Part shown: positions 26,101-40,400 of the stretch, piece after piece
How positions within the stretch are numbered: position 1 is the stretch's first letter
Layout of the letters: every line of letters starts with the position of its first letter
Assembly: GCA_907163375.1 (NCBI GenBank)
Contig: CAJQUW010011066.1
Span: 1 to 64,000, forward strand
DNA length: 64,000 nt
DNA from: Prostheceraeus crozeri
Taxonomy: Eukaryota > Platyhelminthes > Polycladida > Euryleptidae
Direction: 5' to 3'
Made by a program: the position numbers and the translations under genes
The notes under the pieces: generated by a model
What the model was told of the DNA's origin: nothing
What the model saw: the letters and a program-made list of their open reading frames with translations, nothing else
The model's database searches: none

Positions 26101-27950
26101 AAAGTGTCTGAATCGTTCAAGTCAGAAAAGGCGCTGCATCGGTCTAGTCAGGAAAGTGTCTGAATCGGTCTAGTCAGGAAAGTGTCTGAATCGGTCTGGT
26201 CAGGAAAGTGTCTGAATCGTTCAAGTCAGGAAAGTGTCTGAATCGTTCAAGTCAGGAAAGCGGCTGCATCGGTCTTGTCAGGAAATTGTCTGCATCGGTC
26301 TTGTCAGGAAATTGTCTGCATCGGTCTGGTCAGGAAAGTGTCTGAATCGGTCTAGGCAGGAAAGTGTCTGAATCGGTCTAGTCAGGAAAGCGGCTGCATT
26401 GGTCTTGTCAGGAAAGCGGCTGCATCGGTCTGGTCAGGAAAGCGGCTGCATCGGTCTAGTCAGGAAAGTGTCTGAATCGTTCAAGTCAGGAAAGTGGCTG
26501 CATCGTTCAAGTCAGGAAAGTGCATGAATCGGTCTAGTCAGGAAAGTGTCTGAATCGTTTAAGTCAGGAAAGCGGCTGCATCGGTCTGGTCAGGAAAGTG
26601 TCTGAATCGTTCAAGTCAGGAAAGTACATGAATCGTTCTAGTCAGGAAAGTGCATGAATCGGTCTAGTCAGGAAAGTGTCTGAATCGTTAAAGTCAGGAA
26701 AGTGCATGAATCGGTCTAGTCAGGAGTATCTGAATCGATCTAGTCAGGAAAGTGTCTGCATCGGTCTAGTCAGGAAAGTGCATGAATCGGTCTAGTCAGG
26801 AGTTTCTGAATCGATCTAGTCAGGAAAGTGTCTGAATCGATCTAGTCAGGAAAGTGGCTGAATCGTTCTAGTCAGGAAAGTGTCTGAATCGGTCCAGTCA
26901 GGAAAGTGCATGAATCGGTCTAGTCAGGAAAGTGTCTGAATCGTTCAAGTCAGGAAAGCGGCTGCATCGGTCTAGTCAGGAAAGTGTCTGAATCGGTCTA
27001 GTCAGGAAAGTGTCTGAATCGGTCGAGTCAGGAAAGTGTCTGAATCGTTCAAGTCAGGAAAGTGTCTGAATCGGTCTAGTCAGGAAAGTGTCTGAATCGT
27101 TCAAGTCAGTAAAGTATCTGAATCGGTCCAGTCAGGAAAGTGTCTGAATCCGTCCAGTCAGGAAAGTGTCTGAATAGTTCAAGTCAGGAAAGTGTCTGAA
27201 TCGGTCTGGTCAGGAAAGTGCATGCATCGGTCTAGTCAGGAAAGTGTCTGAATCGTTTAAGTCAGGAAAGTGTCTGAATCAGTCTAGTCAGGAAAGTGTC
27301 TGAATCGGTCTGGTCGGGAAAGCGGCTGCATCAGTCTAGTCAGGAAGGTGTCTGCCTCGGTCTAGTCAGGAAAGTGTCTGAATCGTTCAAGTCAGGAAAG
27401 TGTCTGAATCGGTCAAGTCAGGAAAGTGCATGCATCGGTCTAGTCAGGAAAGTGTCTGAATCGGTCTAGTCAGGAAAGTGTCTGAATCGGTCTAGTCAGG
27501 AAAGTGTCTGAATCGGTCGAGTCAGGAAAGTGTCTGAATCGTTCAAGTCAGGAAAATGTCTGAATCGTTCAAGTCAGGAAAGTGTCTGAATCGTTCAAGT
27601 CAGAAAAGTGTCTGAATCGGTCTAGTCAGGAAAGCGGCTGCATCGGTCTGGTCAGGAAAGCGGCTGCATCGGTCTAGTCAGGAAAGTGTCTGAATCGGTC
27701 TAGTCAGAAAAGTGTCTGAATCGGTTCTAGTCAGGAAAGCGGCTGCATCGGTCTGGTCAGGAAAGCGGCTGCATCGGTCTGGTCAGGAAAGTGTCTGAAT
27801 CGGTCTAGTCAGGAAAGTGTCTGAATCGGTCTAGTCAGGAAAGCGGCTGCATCGGTCTGGTCAGGAAAGCGGCTGCATCGGTCTAGTCAGGAAAGTGTCT
27901 GAATCGGTCTAGTCAGGAAAGTGGCTGCATCGGTCTAGTCAGGAAAGTGT

Positions 27951-30700
27951 CTGAATCGTTCAAGTCAGGAAAGTGGCTGCATCGTTCAAGTCAGGAAAGT
28001 GCATGAATCGATCTAGTCAGGAAAGTGTCTGAATCGTTCAAGTCAGGAAAGTGCATAAATCGTTCTGGTCAGGAAAGTGCATGAATCGGTCTAGTCAGGA
28101 AAGTGTCTGAATCGTTCAAGTCATGAAAGTGCATGAATCGTTCAAGTCAGGAAAGTGTCTGAATCGATCTAGTCAGGAAAGTGGCTGAATCGGTCCAGTC
28201 AGGAAAGTGACTGAATCGGTCCAGTCAGGAAAGTGTCTGAATCGTTCAAGTCAGGAAAGTGTCTGAATCGTTCAAGTCAGGAAAGTAAATGAATCGTTCT
28301 AGTCAGGAAAGTGCATGAATCGGTCTAGTCAGGAAAGTGTCTGAATCGTTCAAGTCAGGAAAGTGCATGAATCGGTCTAGTCAGGAAAGTGCATGAATCG
28401 ATCTAGTCAGGAAAGTGTCTGCATCGGTCTAGTCAGGAAAGTGCATGAATCGGTCTAGTCAGGAGTTTCTGAATCGATCTAGTCAGGAAAGTGTCTGAAT
28501 CGATCTAGTCAGGAAAGTGGCTGAATCGTTCTAGTCAGGAAAGTGTCTGAATCGGTCCAGTCAGGAAAGTGTCTGAATCGGTCCAGTCAGGAAAGTGTCT
28601 GAATCGGTCCAGTCAGGAAAGTGTCTGAATCGTTCAAGTCAGGAAAGTGCATGAATCGGTCTAGTCAGGAAAGTGTCTGAATCGTTCAAGTCAGGAAAGC
28701 GGCTGCATCGGTCTAGTCAGGAAAGTGTCTGAATCGGTCTAGTCAGGAAAGTGTCTGAATCGTTCAAGTCAGGAAAGTGTCTGAATCAGTCTAGTCAGGA
28801 AAGTGTCTGAATCAGTCTAGTCAGGAAAGTGTCTCAATCAGTCTAGTCAGGAAAGTGTCTGAATCGGTCCAGTCAGGAAAATGCATGAATCGGTCTAGTC
28901 AGGAAAATGTCTGAATCGTTCAAGTCAGTAAAGTGTCTGAATCGGTCTAGTCAGGAAAGTGTCTGAATCGGTCTAGTCAGGAAAGTGTCTGAATCGTTCA
29001 AGTCAGTAAAGTGTCTGAATCCGTCCAGTCAGGAAAGTGTCTGAATAGTTCAAGTCAGGAAAGTGTCTGAATCGGTCTGGTCAGGAAAGTGCATGCATCG
29101 GTCTAGTCAGGAAAGTGTCTGAATCGTTTAAGTCAGGAAAGTGTCTGAATCGGTCCAGTCAGGAAAGTGGCTGCATCGGTCTAGTCAGGAAAGTGTCTCA
29201 ATCAGTCTAGTCAGGAAAGTGTCTGAATCGGTCTGGTCGGGAAAGCGGCTGCATCAGTCTAGTCAGGAAGGTGTCTGCCTCGGTCTAGTCAGGAAAGTGT
29301 CTGAATCGTTCAAGTCAGGAAAGTGGCTGCATCGTTCAAGTCAGGAAAGTGCATGAATCGATCTAGTCAGGAAAGTGTCTGAATCGTTCAAGTCAGGAAA
29401 GTGCATAAATCGTTCTGGTCAGGAAAGTGCATGAATCGGTCTAGTCAGGAAAGTGTCTGAATCGTTCAAGTCATGAAAGTGCATGAATCGTTCAAGTCAG
29501 GAAAGTGTCTGAATCGATCTAGTCAGGAAAGTGGCTGAATCGGTCCAGTCAGGAAAGTGACTGAATCGGTCCAGTCAGGAAAGTGTCTGAATCGTTCAAG
29601 TCAGGAAAGTGTCTGAATCGTTCAAGTCAGGAAAGTAAATGAATCGTTCTAGTCAGGAAAGTGCATGAATCGGTCTAGTCAGGAAAGTGTCTGAATCGTT
29701 CAAGTCAGGAAAGTGCATGAATCGGTCTAGTCAGGAAAGTGCATGAATCGATCTAGTCAGGAAAGTGTCTGCATCGGTCTAGTCAGGAAAGTGCATGAAT
29801 CGGTCTAGTCAGGAGTTTCTGAATCGATCTAGTCAGGAAAGTGTCTGAATCGATCTAGTCAGGAAAGTGGCTGAATCGTTCTAGTCAGGAAAGTGTCTGA
29901 ATCGGTCCAGTCAGGAAAGTGTCTGAATCGGTCCAGTCAGGAAAGTGTCTGAATCGGTCCAGTCAGGAAAGTGTCTGAATCGTTCAAGTCAGGAAAGTGC
30001 ATGAATCGGTCTAGTCAGGAAAGTGTCTGAATCGTTCAAGTCAGGAAAGCGGCTGCATCGGTCTAGTCAGGAAAGTGTCTGAATCGGTCTAGTCAGGAAA
30101 GTGTCTGAATCGTTCAAGTCAGGAAAGTGTCTGAATCAGTCTAGTCAGGAAAGTGTCTGAATCAGTCTAGTCAGGAAAGTGTCTCAATCAGTCTAGTCAG
30201 GAAAGTGTCTGAATCGGTCCAGTCAGAAAATGCATGAATCGGTCTAGTCAGGAAAATGTCTGAATCGTTCAAGTCAGTAAAGTGTCTGAATCGGTCTAGT
30301 CAGGAAAGTGTCTGAATCGGTCTAGTCAGGAAAGTGTCTGAATCGTTCAAGTCAGTAAAGTGTCTGAATCGGTCTAGTCAGGAAAGTGTCTGAATCGTTC
30401 AAGTCAGTAAAGTGTCTGAATCCGTCCAGTCAGGAAAGTGTCTGAATAGTTCAAGTCAGGAAAGTGTCTGAATCGGTCTGGTCAGGAAAGTGCATGCATC
30501 GGTCTAGTCAGGAAAGTGTCTGAATCGTTTAAGTCAGGAAAGTGTCTGAATCGGTCCAGTCAGGAAAGTGGCTGCATCGGTCTAGTCAGGAAAGTGTCTC
30601 AATCAGTCTAGTCAGGAAAGTGTCTGAATCGGTCTGGTCGGGAAAGCGGCTGCATCAGTCTAGTCAGGAAGGTGTCTGCCTCGGTCTAGTCAGGAAAGTG
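27951..30700 (+). repeat. Higher-order repeat: two tandem copies, offset 1,350 bp
   Basis: The ordered string of unit variants starting at 27,951 restarts at 29,301. The rare slot form GCATAAATCG appears at 28,051 and 29,401, followed by the same long series of units, including the same shortened 24-bp unit. The offset equals 52 units less 2 bp, which matches one shortened unit per copy. The second copy has gained about two units near 30,360. The copies look nearly identical by eye, implying a recent tandem duplication. Confidence 0.85.
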
Positions 30701-32299
30701 TCTGAATCGTTCTAGTCAGGAAAGTGTCTGCATCGGTCTAGTCAGGAAAGTGTCTGAATCGTTCAAGTCAGGAAAGTGTCTGAATCGGTCAAGTCAGGAA
30801 AGTGCATGCATCGGTCTGGTCAGGAAAGTGTCTGAATCGGTCTAGTCAGGAAAGTGTCTGAATCGGTCTAGTCAGGAAAGCGGCTGCATTGGTCTTGTCA
30901 GGAAAGTGTCTGAATCGGTCGAGTCAGGAAAGTGTCTGAATCGTTCAAGTCAGGAAAGTGTCTGAATCGTTCAAGTCAGGAAAGTGTCTGAATCGTTCAA
31001 GTCAGAAAAGCGGCTGCATCGGTCTGGTCAGGAAAGCGGCTGCATCGGTCTGGTCAGGAAAGCGGCTGCATCGGTCTAGTCAGGAAAGTGTCTGAATCGG
31101 TCTAGTCAGGAAAGTGGCTGCATCGGTCTAGTCAGGAAAGTGTCTGAATCGTTCAAGTCAGGAAAGTGGCTGCATCGTTCAAGTCAGGAAAGTGCATGAA
31201 TCGGTCTAGTCAGGAAAGTGGATGCATCGGTCTGGTCAGGAAAGTGTCTGAATCGTTCAAGTCAGGAAAGTGTCTGAATCGATCTAGTCAGGAAAGTGGC
31301 TGAATCGGTCCAGTCAGGAAAGTGACTGAATCGGTCCAGTCAGGAAAGTGTCTGAATCGTTCAAGTCAGGAAAGTGTCTGAATCGTTTAAGTCAGGAAAG
31401 CGGATGCATCGGTCTGGTCAGGAAAGTGTCTGAATCGTTCAAGTCAGTAAAGTGGCTGCATCGGTCTAGTCAGGAAAGTGTCTGAATCGGTCTAGTCAGG
31501 AAAGTGTCTGAATCGGTCTGGTCAGGAAAGTGTCTGAATCGTTCAAGTCAGGAAAGTGGCTGCATCGTTCAAGTCAGGAAAGTGCATGAATCGGTCTAGT
31601 CAGGAAAGTGTCTGAATCGTTCAAGTCAGGAAAGCGGCTGCATCGGTCTAGTCAGGAAAGTATCTCAATCAGTCTAGTCAGGAAAGTGTCTTAATCGGTC
31701 CAGTCAGGAAAATGCATGAATCGGTCCAGTCAGGAAAATGCATGAATCGGTCTAGTCACGAAAATGTCTGAATCGTTCAAGTCAGTAAAGTGTCTGAATC
31801 GGTCTAGTCAGGAAAGTGTCTGAATCGGTCTAGTCAGGAAAGTGTCTGAATCGTTCAAGTCAGTAAAGTGTCTGAATCGGTCATGTCAGGAAAGTGTCTC
31901 AATCAGTCTAGTCAGAAAGTGTCTGAATCTTTCAAGTCAGGAAATTGACTGAATCGTTCTAGTCAGGAAAGTGTCTTAATCGGTCCAGTCAGGAAAGTGT
32001 CTGAATCGGTCTAGTCAGGAAAATGTCTGAATCGTTCAAGTCAGTAAAGTGTCAGAATCGTTCAAGTCAGAAAGTTGCTGCATCGTTCAAGTCAGGAAAG
32101 TGCATGAATCGGTCTAGTCAGGAAAGTGTCTGAATCGGTCTAGTCAGGAAAGCGGCTGCATCGTCTTGTCAGGAAAGTGTCTGCATCGGTCTTGTCAGGA
32201 AAGTGTCTGAATCGGTCCAGTCAGGAAAGCGTCTGAATCGGTCTCGTCAGGAAAGTGTCTGAATCGGTCTGGTCAGGAAAGTGGCCGCATCGGTCTAGT

Positions 32300-35200
32300 C
32301 AGAAAAGTGTCTGAATCGTTCAAGTCAGTAAAGTGTCTGAATCCGTCCAGTCAGGAAAGTGTCTGAATAGTTCAAGTCAGGAAAGTGTCTGAATCGGTCT
32401 GGTCAGGAAAGTGCATGCATCGGTCTAGTCAGGAAAGTGTCTGAATCGGTCTGGTCAGGAAAGTGTCTGAATCGGTCCAGTCAGGAAAGTGGCTGCATCG
32501 GTCTAGTCAGGAAAGTGTCTCAATCAGTCTAGTCAGGAAAGTGTCAAAATTGGTCTAGTCAGGAAAGTGTCTGAATCGGTCTGGTCAGGAAAGCGGCTGC
32601 ATCAGTCTAGTCAGGAAGGTGTCTGCCTCGGTCTAGTCAGGAAAGTGTCTGAATCGTTCAAGTCAGGAAAGTGTCTGCATCGGTCTAGTCAGAAAGTGTC
32701 TGAATCGTTCAAGTCAGGAAAGTGTCTGAATCGGTCAAGTCAGGAAAGTGCATGCATCGGTCTGGTCAGGAAAGTGTCCTGAATCGGTCTAGTCAGGAAA
32801 GTGTCTGAATCGGTCTAGTCAGGAAAGCGCGGCTGCATTCTCTTCAGTGAAAGTGTCTGAATCGGTCGAGTCAGGAAAGTGTCTGAATCGTTCAAGTCAG
32901 GAAAGTGTCTGAATCGTTCAAGTCAGGAAAGTGTCTGAATCGTTCAAGTCAGAAAAGCGGCTGCATCGGTCTGGTCAGGAAAGCGGCTGCATCGGTCTAG
33001 TCAGGAAAGTGTCTGAATCGGTCTAGTCAGGAAAGTGGCTGCATCGGTCTAGTCAGGAAAGTGTCTGAATCGTTCAAGTCAGGAAAGTGGCTGCATCGTT
33101 CAAGTCAGGAAAGTGCATGAATCGATCTAGTCAGAAAGTGTCTGAATCGTTCAAGTCAGGAAAGTGCATAAATCGTTCTGGTCAGGAAAGTGCATGAATC
33201 GTCTAGTCAGGAAAGTGTCTGAATCGTTCAAGTCATGAAAGTGCATGAATCGTTCAAGTCAGGAAAGTGTCTGAATCGATCTAGTCAGGAAAGTGGCTGA
33301 ATCGGTCCAGTCAGGAAAGTGACTGAATCGGTCCAGTCAGGAAAGTGTCTGAATCGTTCAAGTCAGGAAAGTGTCTGAATCGTTTAAGTCAGGAAAGCGG
33401 ATGCATCGGTCTGGTCAGGAAAGCGGCTGCATCGGTCTGGTCAGGAAAGCGGCTGCATCGGTCTAGTCAGGAAAGTGTCTGAATCGGTCTAGTCAGGAAA
33501 GTGGCTGCATCGGTCTAGTCAGGAAAGTGTCTGAATCGTTCAAGTCAGGAAAGTGGCTGCATCGTTCAAGTCAGGAAAGTGCATGAATCGGTCTAGTCAG
33601 GAAAGTGTTTGAATCGTTCAAGTCAGGAAAGTGTCTGAATCGGTCAAGTCAGGAAAGTGCATGCATCGGTCTGGTCAGGAAAGTGTCTGAATCGGTCTAG
33701 TCAGGAAAGTGTCTGAATCGGTCTAGTCAGGAAAGCGGCTGCATTGGTCTTGTCAGGAAAGTGTCTGAATCGGTCGAGTCAGGAAAGTGTCTGAATCGTT
33801 CAAGTCAGGAAAGTGTCTGAATCGTTCAAGTCAGGAAAGTGTCTGAATCGTTCAAGTCAGAAAAGCGGCTGCATCGGTCTGGTCAGGAAAGCGGCTGCAT
33901 CGGTCTGGTCAGGAAAGCGGCTGCATCGGTCTAGTCAGGAAAGTGTCTGAATCGGTCTAGTCAGGAAAGTGGCTGCATCGGTCTAGTCAGGAAAGTGTCT
34001 GAATCGTTCAAGTCAGGAAAGTGGCTGCATCGTTCAAGTCAGGAAAGTGCATGAATCGATCTAGTCAGGAAAGTGTCTGAATCGTTCAAGTCAGGAAAGT
34101 GCATGAATCGTTCAAGTCAGGAAAGTGTCTGAATCGATCTAGTCAGGAAAGTGGCTGAATCGGTCCAGTCAGGAAAGTGACTGAATCGGTCCAGTCAGGA
34201 AAGTGTCTGAATCGTTCAAGTCAGGAAAGTGTCTGAATCGTTTAAGTCAGGAAAGCGGATGCATCGGTCTGGTCAGGAAAGTGTCTGAATCGTTCAAGTC
34301 AGTAAAGTGGCTGCATCGGTCCAGTCAGGAAAGTGTCTGAATCGGTCTAGTCAGGAAAGTGTCTGAATCGGTCTGGTCAGGAAAGTGTCTGAATCGTTCA
34401 AGTCAGGAAAGTGGCTGCATCGTTCAAGTCAGGAAAGTGCATGAATCGGTCTAGTCAGGAAAGTGTCTGAATCGTTCAAGTCAGGAAAGCGGCTGCATCG
34501 GTCTAGTCAGGAAAGTGTCTGAATCGGTCTAGTCAGGAATGTGTCTGAATCGTTCAAGTCAGGAAAGTGTCTGAATCAGTCTAGTCAGGAAAGTATCTCA
34601 ATCAGTCTAGTCAGGAAAGTGTCTTAATCGGTCCAGTCAGGAAAATGCATGAATCGGTCTAGTCACGAAAATGTCTGAATCGTTCAAGTCAGTAAAGTGT
34701 CTGAATCGGTCTAGTCAGGAAAGTGTCTGAATCGGTCTAGTCAGGAAAGTGTCTGAATCGTTCAAGTCAGTAAAGTGTCTGAATCGGTCCAGTCAGGAAA
34801 GTGTCTCAATCAGTCTAGTCAGGAAAGTGTCTGAATCGTTCCAGTCAGGAAAATGCATGAATCGATCTAGTCAGGAAAGTGTCTTAATCGGTCCAGTCAG
34901 GAAAGTGTCTGAATCGGTCTAGTCAGGAAAATGTCTGAATCGTTCAAGTCAGTAAAGTGTCAGAATCGTTCAAGTCAGGAAAGTTGCTGCATCGTTCAAG
35001 TCAGGAAAGTGCATGAATCGGTCTAGTCAGGAAAGTGTCTGAATCGGTCTAGTCAGGAAAGCGGCTGCATCGGTCTTGTCAGGAAATTGTCTGCATCGGT
35101 CTCGTCAGGAAAGTGTCTGAATCGGTCTGGTCAGGAAAGTGGCCGCATCGGTCTAGTCAGGAAAGTGTCTGAATCGTTCAAGTCAGTAAAGTGTCTGAAT

Positions 35201-36530
35201 CCGTCCAGTCAGGAAAGTGTCTGAATAGTTCAAGTCAGGAAAGTGTCTGAATCGGTCTGGTCAGGAAAGTGCATGCATCGGTCTAGTCAGGAAAGTGTCT
35301 GAATCGGTCTGGTCAGGAAAGTGTCTGAATCGGTCCAGTCAGGAAAGTGGCTGCATCGGTCTAGTCAGGAAAGTGTCTCAATCAGTCTAGTCAGGAAAGT
35401 GTCAAAATTGGTCTAGTCAGGAAAGTGTCTGAGTCGGTCTGGTCAGGAAAGCGGCTGCATCAGTCTAGTCAGGAAGGTGTCTGCCTCGGTCTAGTCAGGA
35501 AAGTGTCTGAATCGTTCTAGTCAGGAAAGTGTCTGCATCGGTCTAGTCAGGAAAGTGTCTGAATCGTTCAAGTCAGGAAAGTGTCTGAATCGGTCAAGTC
35601 AGGAAAGTGCATGCATCGGTCTGGTCAGGAAAGTGTCTGAGTCGTCTAGTCAGGAAAGTGTCTGAATCGGTCTAGTCAGGAAAGCGGCTGCATTGGTCTT
35701 GTCAGGAAAGTGTCTGAATCGGTCGAGTCAGGAAAGTGTCTGAATCGTTCAAGTCAGGAAAGTGTCTGAATCGTTCAAGTCAGGAAAGTGTCTGAATCGT
35801 TCAAGTCAGAAAAGCGGCTGCATCGGTCTGGTCAGGAAAGCGGCTGCATCGGTCTGGTCAGGAAAGCGGCTGCATCGGTCTAGTCAGGAAAGTGTCTGAA
35901 TCGGTCTAGTCAGGAAAGTGGCTGCATCGGTCTAGTCAGGAAAGTGTCTGAATCGTTCAAGTCAGGAAAGTGGCTGCATCGTTCAAGTCAGGAAAGTGCA
36001 TGAATCGATCTAGTCAGGAAAGTGTCTGAATCGTTCAAGTCAGGAAAGTGCATAAATCGTTCTGGTCAGGAAAGTGCATGAATCGGTCTAGTCAGGAAAG
36101 TGTCTGAATCGTTCAAGTCAGGAAAGTGCATGAATCGGTCTAGTCAGGAAAGTGTCTGAATCGGTCTAGTCAGGAAAGCGGCTGCATCGGTCTTGTCAGG
36201 AAATTGTCTGCATCGGTCTTGTCAGGAAAGTGTCTGAATCGGTCCAGTCAGGAAAGCGTCTGAATCGGTCTCGTCAGGAAAGTGTCTGAATCGGTCTGGT
36301 CAGGAAAGTGGCCGCATCGGTCTAGTCAGGAAAGTGTCTGAATCGTTCAAGTCAGTAAAGTGTCTGAATCCGTCCAGTCAGGAAAGTGTCTGAATAGTTC
36401 AAGTCAGGAAAGTGTCTGAATCGGTCTGGTCAGGAAAGTGCATGCATCGGTCAAGTCAGGAAAGTGTCTGAATCGGTCTGGTCAGGAAAGTGTCTGAATC
36501 GGTCCAGTCAGGAAAGTGGCTGCATCGGTC
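32300..36530 (+). repeat. Higher-order repeat, period about 2.86-2.88 kb
   Basis: The rare marker GTGTCAAAATTGG occurs at 32,541 and 35,399 (offset 2,858 bp) and GCATAAATCG at 33,164 and 36,048 (offset 2,884 bp), with matching unit order around them. The 26-bp difference between the two offsets is one gained or lost unit. The second copy is incomplete: its series changes after about 36,100. Both ends of this block are approximate. Confidence 0.65.
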
Positions 36531-37424
36531 TAGTCAGGAAAGTGACTGAATCGGTCCAGTCAGGAAAGTGTCTGAATCGTTCAAGTCAGGAAAGTGTCTG
36601 AATCGTTTAAGTCAGGAAAGCGGATGCATCGGTCTGGTCAGGAAAGTGTCTGAATCGTTCAAGTCAGTAAAGTGGCTGCATCGGTCTAGTCAGGAAAGTG
36701 TCTGAATCGGTCTAGTCAGGAAAGTGTCTGAATCGGTCTGGTCAGGAAAGTGTCTGAATCGTTCAAGTCAGGAAAGTTGCTGCATCGTTCAAGTCAGGAA
36801 AGTGCATGAATCGGTCTAGTCAGGAAAGTGTCTGAATCAGTCTAGTCAGGAAAGTGTCTTAATCGGTCCAGTCAGGAAAGTGTCTTAATCGGTCCAGTCA
36901 GGAAAATGCATGAATCGGTCTAGTCAGGAAAATGTCTGAATCGTTCAAGTCAGTAAAGTGTCTGAATCGGTCTAGTCAGGAAAGTGTCTCAATCAGTCTA
37001 GTCAGGAAAGTGTCTGAATCGTTCCAATCAGGAAAATGCATGAATCGATCTAGTCAGGAAAGTGTCTGAATCGGTCCAGTCAGGAAAGTGTCTGAATCGG
37101 TCTAGTCAGGAAAATGTCTGAATCGTTCAAGTCAGTAAAGTGTCAGAATCGTTCAAGTCAGGAAAGTTGCTGCATCGTTCAAGTCAGGAAAGTGCATGAA
37201 TCGGTCTAGTCAGGAAAGTGTCTGAATCGGTCTAGTCAGGAAAGCGGCTGCATCGGTCTTGTCAGGAAATTGTCTGCATCGGTCTTGTCAGGAAAGTGTC
37301 TGAATCGGTCCAGTCAGGAAAGCGTCTGAATCGGTCTCGTCAGGAAAGTGTCTGAATCGGTCTGGTCAGGAAAGTGGCCGCATCGGTCTAGTCAGGAAAG
37401 TGTCTGAATCGTTCAAGTCAGTAA

Positions 37425-40400
37425 AGTGTCTCAATCAGTCTAGTCAGGAAAGTGTCAAAATTGGTCTAGTCAGGAATGTGTCTGAATCGGTCTGGTCAGG
37501 AAAGCGGCTGCATCAGTCTAGTCAGGAAGGTGTCTGCCTCGGTCTAGTCAGGAAAGTGTCTGAATCGTTCTAGTCAGGAAAGTGGCTGCATCGGTCTAGT
37601 CACGAAAGTGTCTGAATCGTTCAAGTCAGGAAAGTGTCTGAATCGGTCAAGTCAGGAAAGTGCATGCATCGGTCTGGTCAGGAAAGTGTCTGAATCGGTC
37701 TAGTCAGGAAAGTGTCTGAATCGGTCTAGTCAGGAAAGCGGCTGCATTGGTCTTGTCAGGAAAGTGTCTGAATCGGTCTAGTCAGGAAAGTGTCTGAATC
37801 GTTCAAGTCAGGAAAGTGTCTGAATCGGTCTGGTCAGGAAAGCGGCTGCATCGGTCTGGTCAGGAAAGCGGCTGCATCGGTCTAGTCAGGAAACTGTCTG
37901 AATCGTTCAAGTCAGGAAAGTGGCTGCATCGGTCTAGTCAGGAAAGTGTCTGAATCGTTCAAGTCAGGAAAGTGGCATCATCGTTCAAGTCAGGAAAGTG
38001 CATGAATCGGTCTAGTCAGGAAAGTGTCTGAATCGTTCAAGTCAGGAAAGCGCTGCATCGGTCTAGTCTGGAAAGTGTCTGTATCGGTCTAGTCAGGAAA
38101 GTGTCTGAATCGTTCAAGTCAGGAAAGTGTCTGAATCAGTCTAGTCAGGAAAGTGTCTGAATCAGTCTAGTCAGGAAAGTGTCTCAATCAGTCTAGTCAG
38201 GAAAGTGTCTGAATCGGTCCAGTCAGGAAAATGCATGAATCGGTCTAGTCAGGAAAATGTCTGAATCGTTCAAGTCAGGAAAGTGTCTGAATCGATCTAG
38301 TCAGGAAAGTGTCTGAATCGATCTAGTCAGGAAAGTGTCTGAATCGATCTAGTCAGGAAAGTGTCTGAATCGTTCAAGTCAGTAAAGTGTCTGAATCGGT
38401 CCAGTCAGGAAAGTGTCTGAATCGGTCTGGTCAGGAAAGTGGCTGCATCGGTCTAGTCAGGAGTTTCTGAATCGGTCTAGTCAGGAAAGTGTCTGAATCG
38501 TTCAAGTCAGGAAAGTGGCTGCATCGTTCAAGTCAGGAAAGTGCATGAATCGGTCTAGTCAGGAAAGTGTCTGAATCGTTTAAGTCAGGAAAGCGGCTGC
38601 ATCGGTCTGGTCAGGAAAGTGTCTGAATCGTTCAAGTCAGGAAAGTGTCTGAATCGTTCAAGTCAGGAAAGTGCATGAATCGGTCTAGTCAGGAGTGTCT
38701 GAATTTATCTAGTCAGGAAAGTGCATGAATCTTTCAAATCAGGAAAGTGTCTGAATCGATCTAGTCAGGAAGGTGGCTGAATCGGTCTAGTCAGGAAAGT
38801 GTCTGAATCGGTCCAGTCAGGAAAGTGCATGAATCGGTCCAGTCAGGAAAGTGTCTGAATCGGTCCAGTCAGGAAAGCGTCTGAATCGGTCTCGTCAGGA
38901 AAGTGTCTGAATCGGTCTGGTCAGGAAAGTGGCTGCATCGGTCTAGTCAGGAAAGTGTCTCAATCAGTCTAGTCAGGAAAGTGTCAAAATTGGTCTAGTC
39001 AGGAAAGTGTCTGAATCGGTCTGGTCAGGAAAGCGGCTGCATCAGTCTAGTCAGGAAGGTGTCTGCCTCGGTCTAGTCAGGAAGGTGTCTGCCTCGGTCT
39101 AGTCAGGAAAGTGTCTGAATCGTTCTAGTCAGGAAAGTGTCTGCATCGGTCTAGTCACGAAAGTGTCTGAATCGTTCAAGTCAGGAAAGTGTCTGAATCG
39201 GTCAAGTCAGGAAAGTGCATGCATCGGTCTGGTCAGGAAAGTGTCTGAATCGGTCTAGTCAGGAAAGTGTCTGAATCGGTCTAGTCAGGAAAGCGGCTGC
39301 ATTGGTCTTGTCAGGAAAGTGTCTGAATCGGTCTAGTCAGGAAAGTGTCTGAATCGTTCAAGTCAGGAAAGTGTCTGAATCGGTCTGGTCAGGAAAGCGG
39401 CTGCATCGGTCTGGTCAGGAAAGCGGCTGCATCGGTCTAGTCAGGAAACTGTCTGAATCGTTCAAGTCAGGAAAGTGGCTGCATCGGTCTAGTCAGGAAA
39501 GTGTCTGAATCGTTCAAGTCAGGAAAGTGGCATCATCGTTCAAGTCAGGAAAGTGCATGAATCGGTCTAGTCAGGAAAGTGTCTGAATCGTTCAAGTCAG
39601 GAAAGCGGCTGCATCGGTCTAGTCAGGAAAGTGTCTGAATCGGTCTAGTCAGGAAAGTGTCTGAATCGTTCAAGTCAGGAAAGTGTCTGAATCAGTCTAG
39701 TCAGGAAAGTGTCTGAATCAGTCTAGTCAGGAAAGTGTCTCAATCAGTCTAGTCAGGAAAGTGTCTGAATCGGTCCAGTCAGGAAAATGCATGAATCGTC
39801 TAGTCAGGAAAATGTCTGAATCGTTCAAGTCAGGAAAGTGTCTGAATCGATCTAGTCAGGAAAGTGTCTGAATCGATCTAGTCAGGAAAGTGTCTGAATC
39901 GATCTAGTCAGGAAAGTGTCTGAATCGTTCTAGTCAGGAAAGTGTCTGAATCGGTCCAGTCAGAAAGTGTCTGACTCGGTCGGGTCAGGACAGTGGCCGC
40001 ATCGGTCTAGTCAGGAGTTTCTGAATCGGTCTAGTCAGGAAAGTGTCTGAATCGTTCAAGTCAGGAAAGTGGCTGCATCGTTCAAGTCAGGAAAGTGCAT
40101 GAATCGGTCTAGTCAGGAAAGTGTCTGAATCGTTTAAGTCAGGAAAGCGGCTGCATCGGTCTGGTCAGGAAAGTGTCTGAATCGTTCAAGTCAGGAAAAT
40201 GCATGAATCGTTCTAGTCAGGAAAGTGCATGAATCGGTCTAGTCAGGAAAGTGTCTGAATCGTTCAAGTCAGGAAAGTGCATGAATCGGTCTAGTCAGGA
40301 GTGTCTGAATTTATCTAGTCAGGAAAGTGTCTGCATCGCTCTAGTCAGGAAAGTGCATGAATCTTTCAAATCAGGAAAGTGCACGAATCGATCTAGTCAG

